Source of the DNA: Hymenobacter plasmatis
GTDB taxonomy: Bacteria; Bacteroidota; Bacteroidia; Cytophagales; Hymenobacteraceae
DNA length: 64,000 nucleotides
Assembly: GCF_020711255.1 (NCBI RefSeq)
Contig: NZ_JAJFAW010000018.1
Coordinates: forward strand, 47,294-111,293
Direction: 5' to 3'
The position numbers and the translations under genes were made by a program. The notes under the pieces are model-generated. The model ran no database searches, was not told the DNA's origin, and saw only the letters and a program-made list of their open reading frames with translations. Of the stretch, positions 25,071 through 33,405 are shown piece by piece. Every line of letters starts with the position of its first letter. Within the stretch, counting starts at the first letter, position 1.

Positions 25071-25382
25071 ATGCTGAAGCTCCTGATGAGTGTTGTTTTT
25101 ACGGTGATGATTTCGCTCACTGCATTCGCTACGCCGCCCAGTGTGGTGCTGGTGCAGTTTCGTGGGTACCAGCAAGATATTACGGTCACGCGCGGAGCTC
25201 AACAGACGGAAAGAATAAAGGCTCCCTCGGTCCTCGATAAAAACAAAAACGCCAGCGTCGAACAGCTCCACGCGCTGTTTGCCAAGCTGTACCAAGAAGG
25301 CTACACCCTGCAGAATAGCTCCGTAACTGGTTCTGCCGACGCCCGGGCCGAACTGGTGACTTACGTTTTTGTGAAGCCCTAG
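25071..25382 (+). CDS. Small secreted protein, paralogue of the gene at 16380
   Basis: The product has 103 residues, the same length as its paralogue. Residues 1-20 are a signal peptide (MLKLLMSVVFTVMISLTAFA). The mature part shares PPSVVLVQF, ITVTRGA, VEQLHALFAKLYQEGYTLQN and a YVFVKP ending with the other copy. The middle (residues about 45-60) is variable. Neither copy has a recognised domain. This copy is not flanked by the array repeat, so the duplication moved the gene and promoter region but not the palindrome, or the repeat was lost. Confidence 0.75.
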   Translation: MLKLLMSVVFTVMISLTAFATPPSVVLVQFRGYQQDITVTRGAQQTERIKAPSVLDKNKNASVEQLHALFAKLYQEGYTLQNSSVTGSADARAELVTYVFVKP

Positions 25383-25401
25383 CAGGGGCCGGGTCGTTGG
25401 G

Positions 25402-26379
25402 CTAGGGGCGCACCAGCCCAAACCGCCCGGCTGGCACGTCCAGAATCACGGCGTGCTCGCGAAAGGGCTCGTTGCCGAGCATGCCGCCCATGCCGGAGAA
25501 GCGCATCAGCAGGTTTTGCATCAGGCTGGTGCCTTCCATGTACGTGACGGTGCGCAGCGGCAGGGCGGCGGGGCCCAGCTGAAGCGACGCGGCTGTGGCC
25601 ACCGTGTGCGCCGTCAGGGTCTTGTCCCAAGACTTTACGGGGACGGTGTGCACGGGCGCTTGGGGGCGGGCCAGCTCCTGCCACGTGGCCTGGCTGGTGA
25701 GCAGCGTGAAGGCACTGGTGCCCGAGTCGAAGAGCAGCTGCCGGGGTTCGCCCTGTAGCTGCATGCTCAGCAGCACGCGGCGGTTGGTGAAGGCCAGGGG
25801 CACGAAAGCGGTGCGGTGGGTTAGGCTGTCGGGCACGCGGGTATCCAGGCTGAAGCGCTGGCGGGCGTAGTCGAGCACCAGCACCCGGCCGTCTAGCACG
25901 TCGGCCCCCAGCGTGCCGATGATGAACGGGGCAGTGCTATCGGCGGGCAGCGCGTCGGCTCCCCGCGGCATCACCCGGACCCAGTGCGCCTGCACCTGCC
26001 CCCGGCCCATGGCGAAGCGGAAGTTGTGCAGCGTATCCGAGGGGCTGGAGCTGCCGAAGGGGAGGGCCGGGTAGCGGGCCTGCAGCGCCGCCAGCGGGCG
26101 GGCGTAGAGCACCGAGTAGGGGGCGCCCGTATCGAACTGCAGGTAGCAGGTGTGGGGGCAGTTCGGCAGCTGCACCGGCACCAGCAGCCCGGCGTGCGGC
26201 ATGGCCCGGCCAGCGGCGGTATCGGCCAGCCAGGTAAAGGCGCACGAGGCGGGCAGCCTCGACACCACCAGCTGATTGGCTGGCGGCAGGAACCGCTGGC
26301 GCATGTAGAAATAGCCGCCGATGCCGCCGGCGACGAGCAGCGCCAGCACAGAAAGAATGACTTTGAAAAGAGGCTTCAT
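25402..26379 (-). CDS. Membrane-anchored aspartyl protease-like protein
   Basis: The product has 325 residues from the ATG at 26377-26379. An N-terminal membrane anchor (FKVILSVLALLVAGGIGGYF) precedes two aspartic protease-type motifs: LQFDTGAPYSVL and LLFDSGTSAFTLL. Each is followed by a hydrophobic-Gly element (GTLGADVLDGRVLVLDYARQ and LGNEPFREHAVILDV). This suggests a duplicated retropepsin-like fold in a single chain. Proteolysis is likely but not shown. The gene converges on the small secreted protein gene and has an unusually long variable linker. Confidence 0.7.
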   Translation of the reverse strand: MKPLFKVILSVLALLVAGGIGGYFYMRQRFLPPANQLVVSRLPASCAFTWLADTAAGRAMPHAGLLVPVQLPNCPHTCYLQFDTGAPYSVLYARPLAALQARYPALPFGSSSPSDTLHNFRFAMGRGQVQAHWVRVMPRGADALPADSTAPFIIGTLGADVLDGRVLVLDYARQRFSLDTRVPDSLTHRTAFVPLAFTNRRVLLSMQLQGEPRQLLFDSGTSAFTLLTSQATWQELARPQAPVHTVPVKSWDKTLTAHTVATAASLQLGPAALPLRTVTYMEGTSLMQNLLMRFSGMGGMLGNEPFREHAVILDVPAGRFGLVRP

Positions 26380-26518
26380 GGAAGGAAATGAGCAGGTGGT
26401 TTGGTGGCCCAAAACTATCGGGCACCTGGCCCGAAACCCTGCGTCATTTTACCGCCATTTTGCCGCCACTTGAGCTAAAGCACTGATGGATAAGGGCAAT
26501 GATTTTTGTGGCCTGCGC

Positions 26519-27136
26519 CTACAGCCGGAAGCGGTATAGGTCGAGGCGGCCCCGGCGCAGCTGCAGCTGGTAGTAGGCCAAGGTGAGTGCATTGGCTGCG
26601 TAGGTGAGCCCCAGTACGGCAAAGTATAGCCCGGGCAGCGCGGTGTGGAAGTAGCGCTTCGCCACCATCTGGCACCCCACCGCGAGCAGGAAGGCGAAGA
26701 AGCAGCCCACCTGCCACAGCACCTGGAAGCCCAGCACCCGGCGGCCCAGGTCGGCGGCGTGGGCTACCTGGTGGCGGGTGCGCCACAGCAGCCACGGCAC
26801 CACAAGGTTGAGCAGGGGCAGCAGCAAAAAGCTGAGCGCACTGAGGTTGAGCAGCTGCAGAAACTCCGGGTCATGGCGTAGGGCGGGCGGCGCGGGGGCG
26901 GCCAAGCTGGGGGCAGGAGGTGCTTTGGTTTCGGCCGGCTCGGGGGCGTCCCGCAAGTCGTCGAGGGGCACGTTGAGGGCGGCCGCCAGGGCCTGCACCG
27001 TGTGGCCGCGCGGCACGGAGTCGCCTTGCTCCACTCGCTGAATGGTGCGGAGGCTCACACCGGACTGCTCGGCCAGCACTTCCTGCGACAAACCTTTGCT
27101 TTTGCGGAGAGCCGTGATGCGGGCAGCAGAAAACAT
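26519..27136 (-). CDS. XRE-type helix-turn-helix protein with membrane C-terminus
   Basis: The product has 205 residues. Residues 1-62 are a Cro/CI-type domain (ALRKSKGLSQEVLAEQSGVS then RTIQRVEQGDSVPRGHTVQAL). A Pro/Ala-rich linker (about 65-86) leads to three or four membrane helices, with LSFLLLPLLNLVVPWLLWRT first; that part resembles DUF4870 proteins. Membrane-tethered HTH proteins of this kind occur in Bacteroidota; targets are unknown. It lies 139 bases upstream of the aspartyl protease-like gene on the same strand. Confidence 0.85.
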   Translation of the reverse strand: MFSAARITALRKSKGLSQEVLAEQSGVSLRTIQRVEQGDSVPRGHTVQALAAALNVPLDDLRDAPEPAETKAPPAPSLAAPAPPALRHDPEFLQLLNLSALSFLLLPLLNLVVPWLLWRTRHQVAHAADLGRRVLGFQVLWQVGCFFAFLLAVGCQMVAKRYFHTALPGLYFAVLGLTYAANALTLAYYQLQLRRGRLDLYRFRL

Positions 27137-27402
27137 GGAGCTGAGTAGGAGGGTAGGATTAAGAGTATGAATAGGTGCCTGCCGCCTTTGCTGCGGGCTG
27201 CATGCTTGGTCAAATGCGCGGCCGCACTTACGAATTGAGCTAAAAGCCGCGCATGGGACAGAGAATCAATTAATAACTAAGTGCCCCAACACCCCGCTTA
27301 GTAACAAATATATAGCGGTGCGCCAGCCCAATTGCAGCGTTCCTGTAGCGCCTTGAGGGCCTTTAGGTCAGCCGTTGAGCGGTTCCTGACGTATCCGTTG
27401 CC

Positions 27403-28323
27403 ATGATTATCCGTGAGAAAGACAATTGGCTGCGGCTGCTCTTCGTGTGGCACGGCTCGGTGCTGCCCCAGATTCTGCCGCGGTTGCTGGCGCTGTTACT
27501 GCTGTCGGTGGCCGTGGTGGTGGGCCACGGGCAGCTGTTTCACTATAAAATTCCGCTCAATGCCTCGGCCTTCACGCTGTTTGGCATCACGCTGGCCATC
27601 TTCCTGGGCTTCTACAACAACGCCAGCTACGACCGTTTCTGGGAGGGCCGCAAGCAGTGGGGCGCCCTGCTGAACACCACCCGCTCCTTGGCCCGGCAGG
27701 CCATCACCCAGAGCGGCCAGCCCACCGGGGCCCCGGCCACCGCGCACTTCGTCCGGCTGCTCATCGCCTTCACCTACGCCCTCAAGCACCAGCTGCGGCA
27801 CACCGACGCCACGGCCGACCTGGCCCGGCTGCTGCCCGCGCCGCTGGCCCAGGCCGTGCAAGGCGCCACCTTTAAGCCCGTGCTGCTGCTGCTGGAGCTG
27901 GGACGCTGGGTGCAGCACCGTAAAGCCGCCGAGGAGCTGGACTCGAACACGCAGCTGGCCTTCGACCACAACTTCAACCAGCTCTCCGACATTGTGGGCG
28001 GCTGCGAGCGCCTGGCCGGCACGTCCATTCCCTATACCTACAGCGTGATGCTGCACCGCACTACCTACCTCTACTGCTTCCTGCTGCCCTTTGGCCTCGT
28101 CGACAGCATCGGCTGGATGACGCCGCTCATCGTGGTGTTTGTGGGCTACACCTTCATGGCCCTCGACGCCATAGTGCGCGAAATCGAGGAGCCCTTCGGC
28201 ACCGGCCCCAACGACCTGGCCTTGAATACCATGAGCCACATGATTGAATCCACCCTGCTGGAAATGATAGGGGAGCCGGCTCCCGCGCCTCCGGTACGCC
28301 AGAGCGCCTACCTGTTCGATTAG
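27403..28323 (+). CDS. Bestrophin family ion channel-like protein
   Basis: The product has 306 residues. The start MIIREKDNWLRLLFVWHGSV is the common N-terminus of bacterial bestrophins (UPF0187). Further hallmarks are GITLAIFLGFYNNASYDRFWEGRKQWG, whose FxNxxxYxRWWE-like stretch lines the pore, and PIPYTYSVMLHRTTYLYCFLL-like sequence, here SIPYTYSVMLHRTTYLYC. Four membrane helices are expected. Bacterial members conduct cations or anions as pentamers. It stands alone. Confidence 0.93.
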   Translation: MIIREKDNWLRLLFVWHGSVLPQILPRLLALLLLSVAVVVGHGQLFHYKIPLNASAFTLFGITLAIFLGFYNNASYDRFWEGRKQWGALLNTTRSLARQAITQSGQPTGAPATAHFVRLLIAFTYALKHQLRHTDATADLARLLPAPLAQAVQGATFKPVLLLLELGRWVQHRKAAEELDSNTQLAFDHNFNQLSDIVGGCERLAGTSIPYTYSVMLHRTTYLYCFLLPFGLVDSIGWMTPLIVVFVGYTFMALDAIVREIEEPFGTGPNDLALNTMSHMIESTLLEMIGEPAPAPPVRQSAYLFD

Positions 28324-28353
28324 AACGGCCCAGCGGGCTGCCCCGCGCCGGGC

Positions 28354-28770
28354 CTAGGTGCGAATGGCAACCGTGAGGCTGCTGAGCCACTCGTACGCGG
28401 CCGCCAACTCGTCGAAGATGGCCACCTGGGGCCGCCGGTCGATGAAAGCGGCCATGAGGTTGACGTTGCCGCGGCAGCTCAAGAGCGGGCTGTTCACCCA
28501 GGCCACGTAGTTGAGGCCGTTGCGCGCCGCCTCGGGCAGGTAGTCGTAGGCCACCCACCGGGCCAGCTCCCAACTGGTTTCCGTGATGTGCGTGTTGTCG
28601 TTGAGGATTTTGCGGGCCCCGGTCTGCTGCAGAAGCACGGATATCTGGGCACAGGCGGCTTGCACCAGCTCAAGTGCTTGCGGGCCTTTCCAGTCCAGGT
28701 AAAGCCACGCGTTTTCGTCGTCGTAATGCGCATCGAGAACTTCGGAAGCGAGCAGAAGGTCGAGAGCCAT
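28354..28770 (-). CDS. STAS/SpoIIAA-like small protein (paralogue family member 1)
   Basis: The product has 138 residues from the ATG at 28768-28770; the TTG at 28785 is also open. The sequence alternates short strands and helices: WLYLDWKG, ILNDNTHITETSWELARWVA, YDYLPEAARNGLNYVAWVNS and a final FDELAAAYEWLSS. The ending 'F-x-x-x-x-x-A-x-x-WL' and the central 'D...W...LP...G' recur in the products at 42424 and 53784. The pattern fits stand-alone STAS/SpoIIAA-like domains common in Hymenobacter-type genomes. Function is unknown. Confidence 0.65.
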   Translation of the reverse strand: MALDLLLASEVLDAHYDDENAWLYLDWKGPQALELVQAACAQISVLLQQTGARKILNDNTHITETSWELARWVAYDYLPEAARNGLNYVAWVNSPLLSCRGNVNLMAAFIDRRPQVAIFDELAAAYEWLSSLTVAIRT

Positions 28771-29008
28771 AAGCCGAACAATCAAGTGGAAACAAGCTGT
28801 AAAGATACGGCCTGCCTCTTGAAATACAGGCGCTTCCGGTTAAATTGCAATTGTTGGGCTGGCCTGCGGGAATGGCGCGTCACGAGAGCAGCCAGAAGAT
28901 AAATTGACGACTAGCTTCGCAGCAGTCATGCCGCCTCCGGCTCGGAGGTTATTGGGCGGTTAGCGTATACACCGCTTTCGCACCCGCTAAGGGTTCTGTT
29001 TCTTTTCT

Positions 29009-29578
29009 ATGATTCCGCTCATCACCCAAACGCCCCGCCTCATCATCTTGGCGGCCAGTCGCGCGCTACTCACGGCCGAACTGCATAAGCCTCAGTATTT
29101 TCCGGTGCTGCTGGGTGCTGCCATGCCCGCCGACTGGCCGCCCGGCGAGTACGACCGCGAGGCCATGCACTATTTTCTGGAACAGCTCACCGCCGGCGGG
29201 CGCGACTCGGCCGGGTGGTTTGGCTGGTACGCGCTGCGCAAAGCCACCGACGACACGCCCCGCACCCTCATCGGCACGGGCGGCTTCATGGGCCCGCCCG
29301 ATGCGGAGGGTACGGCCGAAATCGGCTATTCCATCTCGGCCGACTGGCGCCGGCAGGGCCTGGCCACCGAGCTAGTGAGTGGGCTGGTGCAGCAGGCTGC
29401 CGCTACGGGCATGGTGCGCCAGCTGGTGGCCCACACCGAGACCGAAAACCTGGGCTCGCAGCAGGTTCTGCTCCGCAACGACTTTGTGCTGGCCGGCCCC
29501 GCCGCCGATGCCCGTCTGCGCTTTGAGCGCGCCGTGGCGCCCGCCGCCGACCCCGCGCTGGGCGCCGGTGGCGCGTAG
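29009..29578 (+). CDS. GNAT family N-acetyltransferase (RimJ/RimL-like)
   Basis: The product has 189 residues. The N-terminal TPRLIILAASRALLTAEL is typical of the RimJ/RimL class. The acetyl-CoA binding region is GTAEIGYSISADWRRQGLAT then ELVSGLVQQA, with the Q/R-x-x-G-x-A/G loop as RRQGLAT. VRQLVAHTETENLGSQQVL provides the NxxS element. The acceptor is unknown. The last 25 residues are Ala/Pro-rich and look dispensable. Confidence 0.88.
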   Translation: MIPLITQTPRLIILAASRALLTAELHKPQYFPVLLGAAMPADWPPGEYDREAMHYFLEQLTAGGRDSAGWFGWYALRKATDDTPRTLIGTGGFMGPPDAEGTAEIGYSISADWRRQGLATELVSGLVQQAAATGMVRQLVAHTETENLGSQQVLLRNDFVLAGPAADARLRFERAVAPAADPALGAGGA

Positions 29579-29773
29579 CGGCTCCCGTGGTGCGGCCCCG
29601 TTTTCAGCGGTAAAATTTGGGCCGGGAATCAGCCACTGAAAGGGCCGCGGCCCGAAGCTGCAACCGGGCAACGCCCACAAACCCGCCTGAAATGCCGGGC
29701 CGCCACAGCTAACCTGGCGGGCCTGCCGTAAAAGGCGAAGGAATACACTTGGTTTCACCTTAGCTCCTTCGCC

Positions 29774-31066
29774 ATGCATCGTCTCCTGATTCTTTTGCTG
29801 CTGTTTGTTTCGGCCGGGCTCAATGGGCCCGCCGCCGCTCAAACCGGCACCGCCGAGGGCTTGCCGCCCCGGCCCACGCCCTTCCGGTTCGTAAACGACC
29901 AGGCCCAACTGCTGGCCCCGGGCGACGCGAAAAAGCTGGAAAGCGGCCTGCGCCGCTACGCCGACAACAACGGCACGCAGATAGTAGTCGTGACTGTGCC
30001 CACCCTGGCCGGGCGCGATGTGGCCGACTACGGCCGGGCCCTCGGCACGGCCTGGGGCATTGGTCAGCGCGACAAAAACAACGGCATTGTGGTGCTGCTC
30101 AGCGCCCAGGACCACAAGCTCACCATTCAGCCCGGTAGCGGCGTCCAGGCCCAGATTACGCCGGAGGTCACCAGCCGCGCCATCAGCAAGATGACGCCGG
30201 CCTTCAAGCAAGGCAATTATTTCGGGGGCCTGCGGGCGGGCCTCAACACCTTGATGCTGGCCGCCAACCCCAGCTCAGTTTCCCAGGCCACTACCGCCAC
30301 TACTTCTTCCTCGGCTTCTTCTTCCCCGGCTTCGGCCGAAACCGGGACCAATATGCAGCGCCAAGCCAAGGAACCGGTGAGCCCCACCCCGAACGACCCG
30401 CTGCTCACGCCCCCCACCACGGAGCCCGATTCCGGGCCCGGCATGGGCACGGTGCTCCTTGGCGCCCTGGTAGTGGGCGGCATCATTTGGCTGCTGGTGC
30501 GCATGCTTCGGGGCCGCAACCAGTCGGCGGCTACGGCTGCCCAGTCGCGCACCACTCCGGATTTTCTGCCCAACCGCAACCCCGGTGGCGGCTCTCCCAA
30601 TGGTCCCGTGAACATGCAGCGGGGCGGTAGCAACTTCGGCGGTGGCGGCGGCAACTTTGGCGGCGGAGGCGGTGGCATGGGCAGCGGCATGGGCGGCATC
30701 CTGGCGACGGGAGCCGCGGCAGCAGCTGGCGCATACCTGGGCAACCGCATGGCATCGGGCCACGAAGCCCCGAGCCATGGCCTGGCCGGCGACGGCACCA
30801 CCCCGCAGCACTTCGACCCCAACACGGCGGCCGGCGCCGCGGGAGCAGGCGCCATGGGCACCGGCGCGGCCGACGACTACTTCTCGGGCCGGGATAGCAG
30901 TGCCGATACCAGCACTCCGGACTACTTCTCCGACGACACCGCGGCGGATAATTCGTCGAACGACTTCTTCTCTTCCGACGATAATTCCTCCTACGATGAC
31001 CCGTCTTCCGGCGATTCCGGGGGCGGCGGCTTCGACAGCGGCAACGACAACAGCGGCTCCTGGTAG
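29774..31066 (+). CDS. TPM domain-containing (YgcG-like) envelope protein
   Basis: The product has 430 residues. Residues 1-22 are a signal peptide ending in AAAQ. The TPM domain covers about 38-155 (VNDQAQLLAPGDAKKLESGL, VVVTVPTLAGRDVADYGRAL, NNGIVVLLSAQDHK). A Ser/Thr/Ala-rich linker follows, then a membrane helix near 226-244 (TVLLGALVVGGIIWLLVRML). The C-terminal 170 residues are low-complexity, rich in Gly, Asn, Ser and Asp, with FGGGGGNF-type repeats. TPM proteins are linked to membrane protein quality control; the exact role is unknown. Confidence 0.9.
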   Translation: MHRLLILLLLFVSAGLNGPAAAQTGTAEGLPPRPTPFRFVNDQAQLLAPGDAKKLESGLRRYADNNGTQIVVVTVPTLAGRDVADYGRALGTAWGIGQRDKNNGIVVLLSAQDHKLTIQPGSGVQAQITPEVTSRAISKMTPAFKQGNYFGGLRAGLNTLMLAANPSSVSQATTATTSSSASSSPASAETGTNMQRQAKEPVSPTPNDPLLTPPTTEPDSGPGMGTVLLGALVVGGIIWLLVRMLRGRNQSAATAAQSRTTPDFLPNRNPGGGSPNGPVNMQRGGSNFGGGGGNFGGGGGGMGSGMGGILATGAAAAAGAYLGNRMASGHEAPSHGLAGDGTTPQHFDPNTAAGAAGAGAMGTGAADDYFSGRDSSADTSTPDYFSDDTAADNSSNDFFSSDDNSSYDDPSSGDSGGGGFDSGNDNSGSW

Positions 31067-31085
31067 CCGCAGCCTGAGCTGGCAA

Positions 31086-31125
31086 ACGGGCCCCGATGCA
31101 CTTGGCACCGGGGCCCGTTCTTTTT
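31086..31125 (+). terminator. Terminator of the TPM gene
   Basis: ACGGGCCCCG and CGGGGCCCGT form a perfect 10-bp stem followed by TTCTTTTT, 20 bases past the stop codon. Confidence 0.92.
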
Positions 31126-31231
31126 GAAGCAGAGCGGCAGGTGCGGGCAAGCAGGAGCGGGGAGGCGTTGACCACTTGTTGGGCTGGCCCTCTATCTTTC
31201 GTCGTCTTTTCGTCGCTTCCTTTTTCTGCTT

Positions 31232-31789
31232 ATGTCTTCGAATCCCAGTTCCGCAGCACCCACCGTTCCCGTTCTCGAAACCAGCCGGCTGCTGATGCGC
31301 GGCTACCAGGCGACGGATTTTCCGGCCTTGTTTGCCATGTGCCAGGAGCCCGGGTACTACCGCTACCTCACCCCCAAGCCCCTGCCCAGCGAAGAGGTGT
31401 GGAAATTGCTGCTGCGCAGCGCCGGGCACTGGGCGGTGATGGGCTACGGCTTCTGGGTCCTGGAAGAAAAAGCCACCGGCCAGTTAATCGGCGCCGCGGG
31501 CTACCTCCACCTCAAGCGCGACCTGGACCCGCCGCTGGGCGAGGCTCCAGAAATTGGTTGGGGCCTGACTCCCGCGGCCCACGGCCAAGGCTACGCCTCC
31601 GAGGCCGTGGCCGCCGCCATTACCTGGGGCGAGGAGTACTTCAACCACGCCCGCACCGTGTGCATCATTCACCCAGAAAACCAGGCTTCGCTGCGCCTTG
31701 CAGAGAAGTTCGGCTACCGCGAGTACGCCCGCACCACCTACCACGACGGCCCCATTGTGCTGCTGGAACGCGCTGGCCGGGCCGGATAA
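31232..31789 (+). CDS. GNAT family N-acetyltransferase
   Basis: The product has 185 residues. It begins with a disordered Ser/Pro stretch, then ETSRLLMRGYQATDFPALFA, the RimJ/RimL start. The acetyl-CoA loop is EIGWGLTPAAHGQGYASEAV, and FNHARTVCIIHPENQASLRL carries the conserved NxxS (ENQAS). It is a general ribosomal-protein-type or small-molecule acetyltransferase; the acceptor is unknown. Confidence 0.9.
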   Translation: MSSNPSSAAPTVPVLETSRLLMRGYQATDFPALFAMCQEPGYYRYLTPKPLPSEEVWKLLLRSAGHWAVMGYGFWVLEEKATGQLIGAAGYLHLKRDLDPPLGEAPEIGWGLTPAAHGQGYASEAVAAAITWGEEYFNHARTVCIIHPENQASLRLAEKFGYREYARTTYHDGPIVLLERAGRAG

Positions 31790-31904
31790 GGCGGGCCGAC
31801 ATGGCTGCCGATTGAATTACTATCCCACCAGAACTGTCTGGTTCGACGCGCCCGGCTGTTTTGCGTAGGCGCTACTTTACTATTTCCTCTGCTCAACAAC
31901 GCTT

Positions 31905-32672
31905 ATGGCTCCACGCCCTTATATCCTCGCCGAAACTACCTGGAAAACCGTTCAGGAGCACAAATACGAAGTAGTGGTGCTGCCCTGGGGCGCCACCGAG
32001 GCCCACAACTACCACCTGCCCTACGCCACCGACAACATCCAGAACGATTACGTGGCCGCCGAGGCCGCCCGCAAAGCCTGGGAGCAAGGCGCCAAAGTGG
32101 TGGTGCTGCCCAACATTCCCTTCGGCGTGAATACCGGCCAGCTCGACATTACCCTCGACATGAACCTGAACCCGAGCACGCAGCTGGCCATCGTGCGCGA
32201 CCTGGTGCAGGTGCTGGCCCGGCAGGGCATCCCCAAGCTGGTGATTCTGAACGGGCACGGCGGCAACGACTTCCGGCAGATTCTGCGCGAGCTGCAGGCC
32301 GAATTCCCTCAGGTGTTTCTGAGCACGCTCAACTGGTTTAAGGCCGCTGACCGCAGCCAGTACTTCACCGCCCCCGGCGACCATGCCGACGCCCTGGAAA
32401 CCAGCGCCATGCTGCACATCGTGCCCGAGTTGGTGAGTCCCCTGTCCGAAGCCGGCGACGGCGCGGCCAAGCAATTCCGCCTCACGGCCATGCGGCAGGG
32501 CTGGGCCTGGGCGCAGCGCGAGTGGAGCAAAGTATCGGCCGATACCGGCGTGGGCAACCCGGCCGAAGCCACCGCCGAAAAAGGCCAGGCCTTCCTAGAC
32601 GCCGCGACCACCAACATCGGCCAGTTTTTGGTGGAGCTGGCGGCAGCCGACCCCCAGGATTTGTACGAATAA
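31905..32672 (+). CDS. Creatininase family amidohydrolase
   Basis: The product has 255 residues. The family motifs are VVLPWGATEAHNYHLPYATD (metal-binding Glu, His and Asp), VVVLPNIPFGVNTGQ, and LVILNGHGGNDFR. The late motif GDHADALETSAML also fits. Members include creatinine amidohydrolase and the mycofactocin and riboflavin-pathway enzymes such as ArfB. The metal ligands appear intact, but the substrate cannot be chosen from sequence. It is followed by a HAD hydrolase in the same direction after 77 bases. Confidence 0.92.
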   Translation: MAPRPYILAETTWKTVQEHKYEVVVLPWGATEAHNYHLPYATDNIQNDYVAAEAARKAWEQGAKVVVLPNIPFGVNTGQLDITLDMNLNPSTQLAIVRDLVQVLARQGIPKLVILNGHGGNDFRQILRELQAEFPQVFLSTLNWFKAADRSQYFTAPGDHADALETSAMLHIVPELVSPLSEAGDGAAKQFRLTAMRQGWAWAQREWSKVSADTGVGNPAEATAEKGQAFLDAATTNIGQFLVELAAADPQDLYE

Positions 32673-32749
32673 AAACCAGCCCAATAACTGGCTTGTTTGC
32701 TACGTGCTGGCCCGATGCATTTGCAGCGGGTGGCGCTTGATATGCTTAT

Positions 32750-33388
32750 ATGTCATCACGTTTCGATAGTGTAATTTTTGACCTTGACGGCACGCTCTGG
32801 GATGCGTCGGTCGCCATTACCAAAGCTTTTCAGGCTGCCAAAAGCAGCGTCGACTACATCGACAACGACGTGACGCTGGCGCAGGTGCAGGCCGTGACCG
32901 GCCAGCCCTACGAAGTGGTGTACGAGCGGCTCTTCCCGAACCTGCCACCGGCTAAGTTCGACGAGTACCGCGCGCTCTGTGCCCGCCAGGAGCTGGCCGC
33001 GGCCCGGCAGCCGGGCGGCACCCTATACCCGGGGTTGGAAGCTGCCCTCGCCTACCTGCGCGGCCGGGGGTACCGGCTGTTCATCGTCAGCAACTGCCAG
33101 TTGGGCTACGTGGAGGCTTTCTTCGAAAACAGCCAGCTGGCGCATTACTTCGAAGGCCACCAGTGCTTCGGCACCAGGAAGCTGCCCAAGTCCGAGAACA
33201 TCCGCGAAGTGGTGGCCCAATACGGCCTGCACGCGCCCGTGTACGTGGGCGACACCCCCGGCGACCTGGCCGCCAGCCAGGCGGCGGGCGTGCCCTTCAT
33301 CTTTGCTACCTACGGTTTTGGCCAGATTGAGCCAACCGTGGCCCCCCGGCGCATAGCCCAACTGGCCGATTTGCAGGAATTGCTCTAG
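32750..33388 (+). CDS. HAD family hydrolase (phosphoglycolate phosphatase-like)
   Basis: The product has 212 residues. Motif I is VIFDLDGTLWD with the nucleophile Asp. Motif II is the Ser in LFIVSNCQLG, motif III the Lys in KLPKSENI, and motif IV VYVGDTPGDLAAS. A helical cap (residues about 20-85) places it in the Gph-like subgroup. The substrate is not certain. It converges on the MFS gene with only 17 bases between stops. Confidence 0.92.
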   Translation: MSSRFDSVIFDLDGTLWDASVAITKAFQAAKSSVDYIDNDVTLAQVQAVTGQPYEVVYERLFPNLPPAKFDEYRALCARQELAAARQPGGTLYPGLEAALAYLRGRGYRLFIVSNCQLGYVEAFFENSQLAHYFEGHQCFGTRKLPKSENIREVVAQYGLHAPVYVGDTPGDLAASQAAGVPFIFATYGFGQIEPTVAPRRIAQLADLQELL

Positions 33389-33405
33389 GTCGGCTGGCTA
33401 CAGGG

